Origin: Timonella senegalensis JC301
GTDB taxonomy: Bacteria; Actinomycetota; Actinomycetes; Actinomycetales; Cellulomonadaceae
Reading direction: 5' to 3'
Assembly: GCF_000312125.1 (NCBI RefSeq)
Contig: NZ_HE978641.1
Span: 437,054-501,053 of the forward strand
Length of the DNA: 64,000 nt
Shown: positions 61,841 through 64,000 of the stretch, in pieces
How positions within the stretch are numbered: position 1 is the first letter of the stretch
How the letters are laid out: each line of letters opens with the position of its first letter
Notes under the pieces: generated by a model
Database searches by the model: none
What the model saw: only the letters and a program-made list of their open reading frames with translations
Told to the model about the DNA's origin: nothing
Translations under genes and position numbers: made by a program

Positions 61841-62848
61841 ATGTCCGCAAACATTCACGACGTCGCGAAGCTCGCTGGGGTCTCGCCGCGCACAGTCTCC
61901 AACGTGGTCAATGACTTCGTCCACGTACGTCCAGCCACCCGAGAAAAGGTCCTCAGAGCAATCGAGGAACTGAACTACCGCCCTAACATCTCGGCGCGTA
62001 GGTTGCGTCAGGGGCGCACACGAATCATCGGCTTTGCCGTCCCGGAGCTCTCTCAGCCTTATTTTGCGGAATTGTGCGAACTTGTCGAGTTTGTTGCGCA
62101 AGAACACGGCTACACAGTCATCGCAACGCAAACAGGGGGCGAGAAAGAAGCCGAACGAAAGTTTCTCCGAGAGTTCTCGTCCCACATCGTTGATGGGCTA
62201 ATTTTCAGCCCGATGGGTCTCCAGAAACCGGAGCTCTACAAAACACCGCCCAGCGTGCCCACAGTGCTGATCGGCGAGCAAATCTCTAGTTCCAAGTACA
62301 CCTCGATAGCAATTGACAACGTGCGAGCCGCCCAAGATCTCACCCGCCACCTCATCGAGCAAGGAAACACAAGGATTGCAACACTCGGTGCGTACCATAC
62401 TGACCTCTATCGCAGTTCTCGGTTACGCCTCGAAGGGTATAGAAACGCACTCGACGAAGCGGGACTGATTTTCGATCCTGAACTGGTGCTTTATACAGAT
62501 CAGTTCAGCAGAACGGCAGGCAGGGAAGGCGTAACCGCGGCGCTGCAACAGGGCATCGAGTTTGACTCGATAGTGTGCTTCACGGACGTGCTTGCCTTCG
62601 GCGCGCTTCGCGCGCTTGCAGACGCAGGAAAACGCGTTCCGACTGACGTCGCACTGGCAGCCATCGACGACCTCCAAGAAGCCGAGTTCTCGGTTCCCTC
62701 ACTCACCTCGATCCGACCCAACAAACGGCGGATCGCAGAGCAAGCCGTGAACAGTTTGCTCGAACTCATCGCGTCCAATGAACAAGAGCCGCAGAACATC
62801 GAGATCGACTACTCACTCGTCATCCGCGAAAGTTCCATATCCGCATAG
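61841..62848 (+). CDS. LacI family transcriptional regulator
   Basis: The protein is 335 aa. ATG 61841 (MSANIHDVAKLAGVSPRTVSNVVNDFVHVRPATREKVLRAIEELNYRPN) has AAGGAG upstream and gives the classical LacI N-terminal HTH plus hinge. The C-terminal periplasmic-binding-like domain includes RTRIIGFAVPELSQPYFAELCELVE, VDGLIFSPMG and FTDVLAFGALRALADAGKRVPTDVALAAID. Divergent orientation to the permease/binding protein/GH2 operon makes it the likely local regulator, responding to the imported sugar or a breakdown product. Confidence 0.94.
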   Translation: MSANIHDVAKLAGVSPRTVSNVVNDFVHVRPATREKVLRAIEELNYRPNISARRLRQGRTRIIGFAVPELSQPYFAELCELVEFVAQEHGYTVIATQTGGEKEAERKFLREFSSHIVDGLIFSPMGLQKPELYKTPPSVPTVLIGEQISSSKYTSIAIDNVRAAQDLTRHLIEQGNTRIATLGAYHTDLYRSSRLRLEGYRNALDEAGLIFDPELVLYTDQFSRTAGREGVTAALQQGIEFDSIVCFTDVLAFGALRALADAGKRVPTDVALAAIDDLQEAEFSVPSLTSIRPNKRRIAEQAVNSLLELIASNEQEPQNIEIDYSLVIRESSISA

Positions 62849-62999
62849 CCGCGAAACCACCCGGCGCCCCAGCCCAAACTCCCGCGGCCTCCTCAACCCA
62901 AAAACCGGCACTCGCCAGACCGAGCGGGAAGGTCCTGCGAAGGCAGTAGGGCGTGGCGCAGAAAAGAGCCTGCAACAAACGTGGCGTAGCGTTGAAGTC
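62849..62999. repeat. Rearranged fragments of the 55.3-kb hairpin element
   Basis: The gap after the LacI gene holds CCCAAACTCCCGCG (62873-62886), GCGGCCTCCTCAACCCA (62884-62900) and AAAAACCGGCACTCGCC (62900-62916). All three occur at 55251-55346 but in a different order, and no intact hairpin remains here. The rest of the gap shows no gene. Confidence 0.7.
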
Positions 63000-64000
63000 A
63001 TGAGCAACTCAGTAATCGCAATCACCGGCGGGCGCGTAGTGCCCGTCACCTCCGAGCCGATCGAGGGCGGCGTTGTCCTGATCGAAGGCGGGAAGATCAC
63101 GGCCGTGGGTGCAGCCGGCGACGTGACCGTGCCCGAAGGCGCCGAGATCATCGACGCGACCGGCAAGTGGGTAACCCCGGGTGTCGTTGAGGCGCACGGA
63201 CACATCGGCATCGATGAGGAAGCCAATGGCCCAGCGGGCGACGACACCAACGAGATGACCCAGCCAACTACCCCCGGGGTTCGCGCGCTGGACGCCATCA
63301 ACATCGACGACGAGGGCTTCCGCGACGCGCTCGCGGGTGGAGTGACCGCGGCCGTCATCAAGCCCGGTTCCGGAAACGTCATCGGCGGACGCACCTGCGC
63401 CATCAAGACGTGGGGTGGCCGCACAATCGACGAGCAGGTCATCAAGGCTGAGGTCTCCGTGAAAGCCGCGCTGGGCGAGAACCCGAAGCGCGTGTACGGG
63501 GGCAAGGACAAGATGCCCTCAACTCGTCTGGGCGTCGCGTACGTCATGCGCACCGCATTTGTGAAGGCGCAGAACTACGCCGCAAAGCGCGCGGCAGCCG
63601 AGGAAAAGGGCGAGCCGTTTGAGCGCGACCTTGAGCTCGAGACTCTCGCTGCAGTCCTCGACGGGACCCTCGTATGGGACCAGCACACCCACCGCCACGA
63701 CGACATTGCAACCGCGATTCGCCTGTCGGAGGAGTTCGGATACAAGCTCGTGGTCAACCACGGAACCGAGGGTGGCAAGCTCCGCGACGTGCTCGTGGAG
63801 AAGGACATCCCCGTCATCTACGGCCCGATCCTGACCTCGCGTTCCAAGGTTGAACTGCGCGACCGCGGCATCAACAACTTTGTGGAAATGGCGAATGCGG
63901 GCGTGAAGCTCGCGATCACCACCGACCACCCCGTTGTACCCATCGATCGCTTGGTACTGCAGGGCATTCTCTGCGTGCGCGAGGGCGCCGAGCACCAGAC
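63000..64000 (+). CDS. Amidohydrolase (imidazolonepropionase-like), N-terminal part
   Basis: The gene begins at ATG 63000 and runs off the right edge; about 333 residues are present. The N-terminal β-sandwich (VIAITGGRVVPVTSEPIEGGVVLIEGGKITAVG) leads into the barrel with the metal motif WVTPGVVEAHGHIG, DALAGGVTAAVIKPGSGNVIGGRTCAIKTWGG, and later HTHRHDDIATAIRL, LVVNHGTEG and ITTDHPVVPIDRL, which carry the remaining His/Asp ligands. This branch is known mainly from genomes, and the substrate is unknown. The ribosome site (GAAG) is weak. Confidence 0.88.
   Translation, partial: MSNSVIAITGGRVVPVTSEPIEGGVVLIEGGKITAVGAAGDVTVPEGAEIIDATGKWVTPGVVEAHGHIGIDEEANGPAGDDTNEMTQPTTPGVRALDAINIDDEGFRDALAGGVTAAVIKPGSGNVIGGRTCAIKTWGGRTIDEQVIKAEVSVKAALGENPKRVYGGKDKMPSTRLGVAYVMRTAFVKAQNYAAKRAAAEEKGEPFERDLELETLAAVLDGTLVWDQHTHRHDDIATAIRLSEEFGYKLVVNHGTEGGKLRDVLVEKDIPVIYGPILTSRSKVELRDRGINNFVEMANAGVKLAITTDHPVVPIDRLVLQGILCVREGAEHQ

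Noticed and set aside
1-64000. Possible insertion sequences, prophage or tRNA genes
   Set aside because: No transposase, integrase or phage motif and no cloverleaf-like segment was seen in any gap, though a tRNA scan was not possible.

Overview
The window is 64 kb of high-GC, densely coded DNA from an actinobacterium, most likely Actinomycetales/Micrococcales. Supporting signs are GTG starts with AGGAGG-type ribosome sites, a DUF5926 protein, the MetP/MetS transporter pair, a NarL-type two-component system beside an HrtBA-like exporter, and a giant LPXTG surface protein built of DUF5979/CnaB-like repeats. The surface protein and the heme-exporter-like module would suit a host-associated lifestyle, but that is inference. 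I see no tRNA, rRNA, CRISPR, insertion sequence or prophage.

Layout. 1-6.6 kb: end of an S9 peptidase, a family 2 glycosyltransferase, DUF5926, phosphoglucomutase, a methyltransferase, a secreted sunset-domain protein and a GNAT acetyltransferase. 6.8-13.7 kb: MFS transporter, pyruvate oxidase (PoxB), ferritin-like/VIT1 metal transporter, MazG-like pyrophosphatase, and the MetP/MetS importer including a 47-aa subunit. 13.8-18 kb: histidine kinase plus LuxR regulator, divergent from a permease/ATPase pair (HrtBA/ChrSA-like layout). 18.1-25.8 kb: SbcCD nuclease, two small exported proteins, a VanY-type peptidase, YbaK and DinB proteins. 25.9-31.2 kb: an Opp/Dpp peptide importer operon (SBP, two permeases, fused double ATPase). 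31.5-41.2 kb: a single 3224-aa sortase-anchored protein. 41.7-48 kb: HrpA helicase, an orphan 84-aa protein, DUF488 and a histidine phosphatase. 48.2-54.3 kb: an N-acetylglucosamine locus (ROK kinase, NagB, ROK repressor, cytoplasmic GH20 hexosaminidase, NagA) with a clear palindromic operator. 54.6-62.9 kb: a cupin, then a LacI-controlled carbohydrate operon (two permeases, binding protein, GH2 hydrolase). 63.0 kb to the end: start of an amidohydrolase.

How the genes fit together. The 48-62 kb block is a sugar island. GH20 would release GlcNAc from imported oligosaccharides inside the cell, the ROK kinase would phosphorylate it, and NagA and NagB would deliver fructose-6-phosphate. The neighbouring GH2 operon has its own importer and regulator and probably handles a different β-linked glycan. 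Phosphoglucomutase, PoxB and the peptide and methionine importers are general metabolism.

The most unusual features are (1) the giant adhesin, whose 11 C-terminal repeats each keep the Lys/Glu/Asn triad expected for an intramolecular isopeptide bond plus a Cys pair, and (2) a set of very long, often perfect, intergenic hairpins (15-32 bp arms). Most lie at gene 3' ends; some share sequence with each other or carry a recurring CGACGATCTTGG/CGACGATTGTG word.
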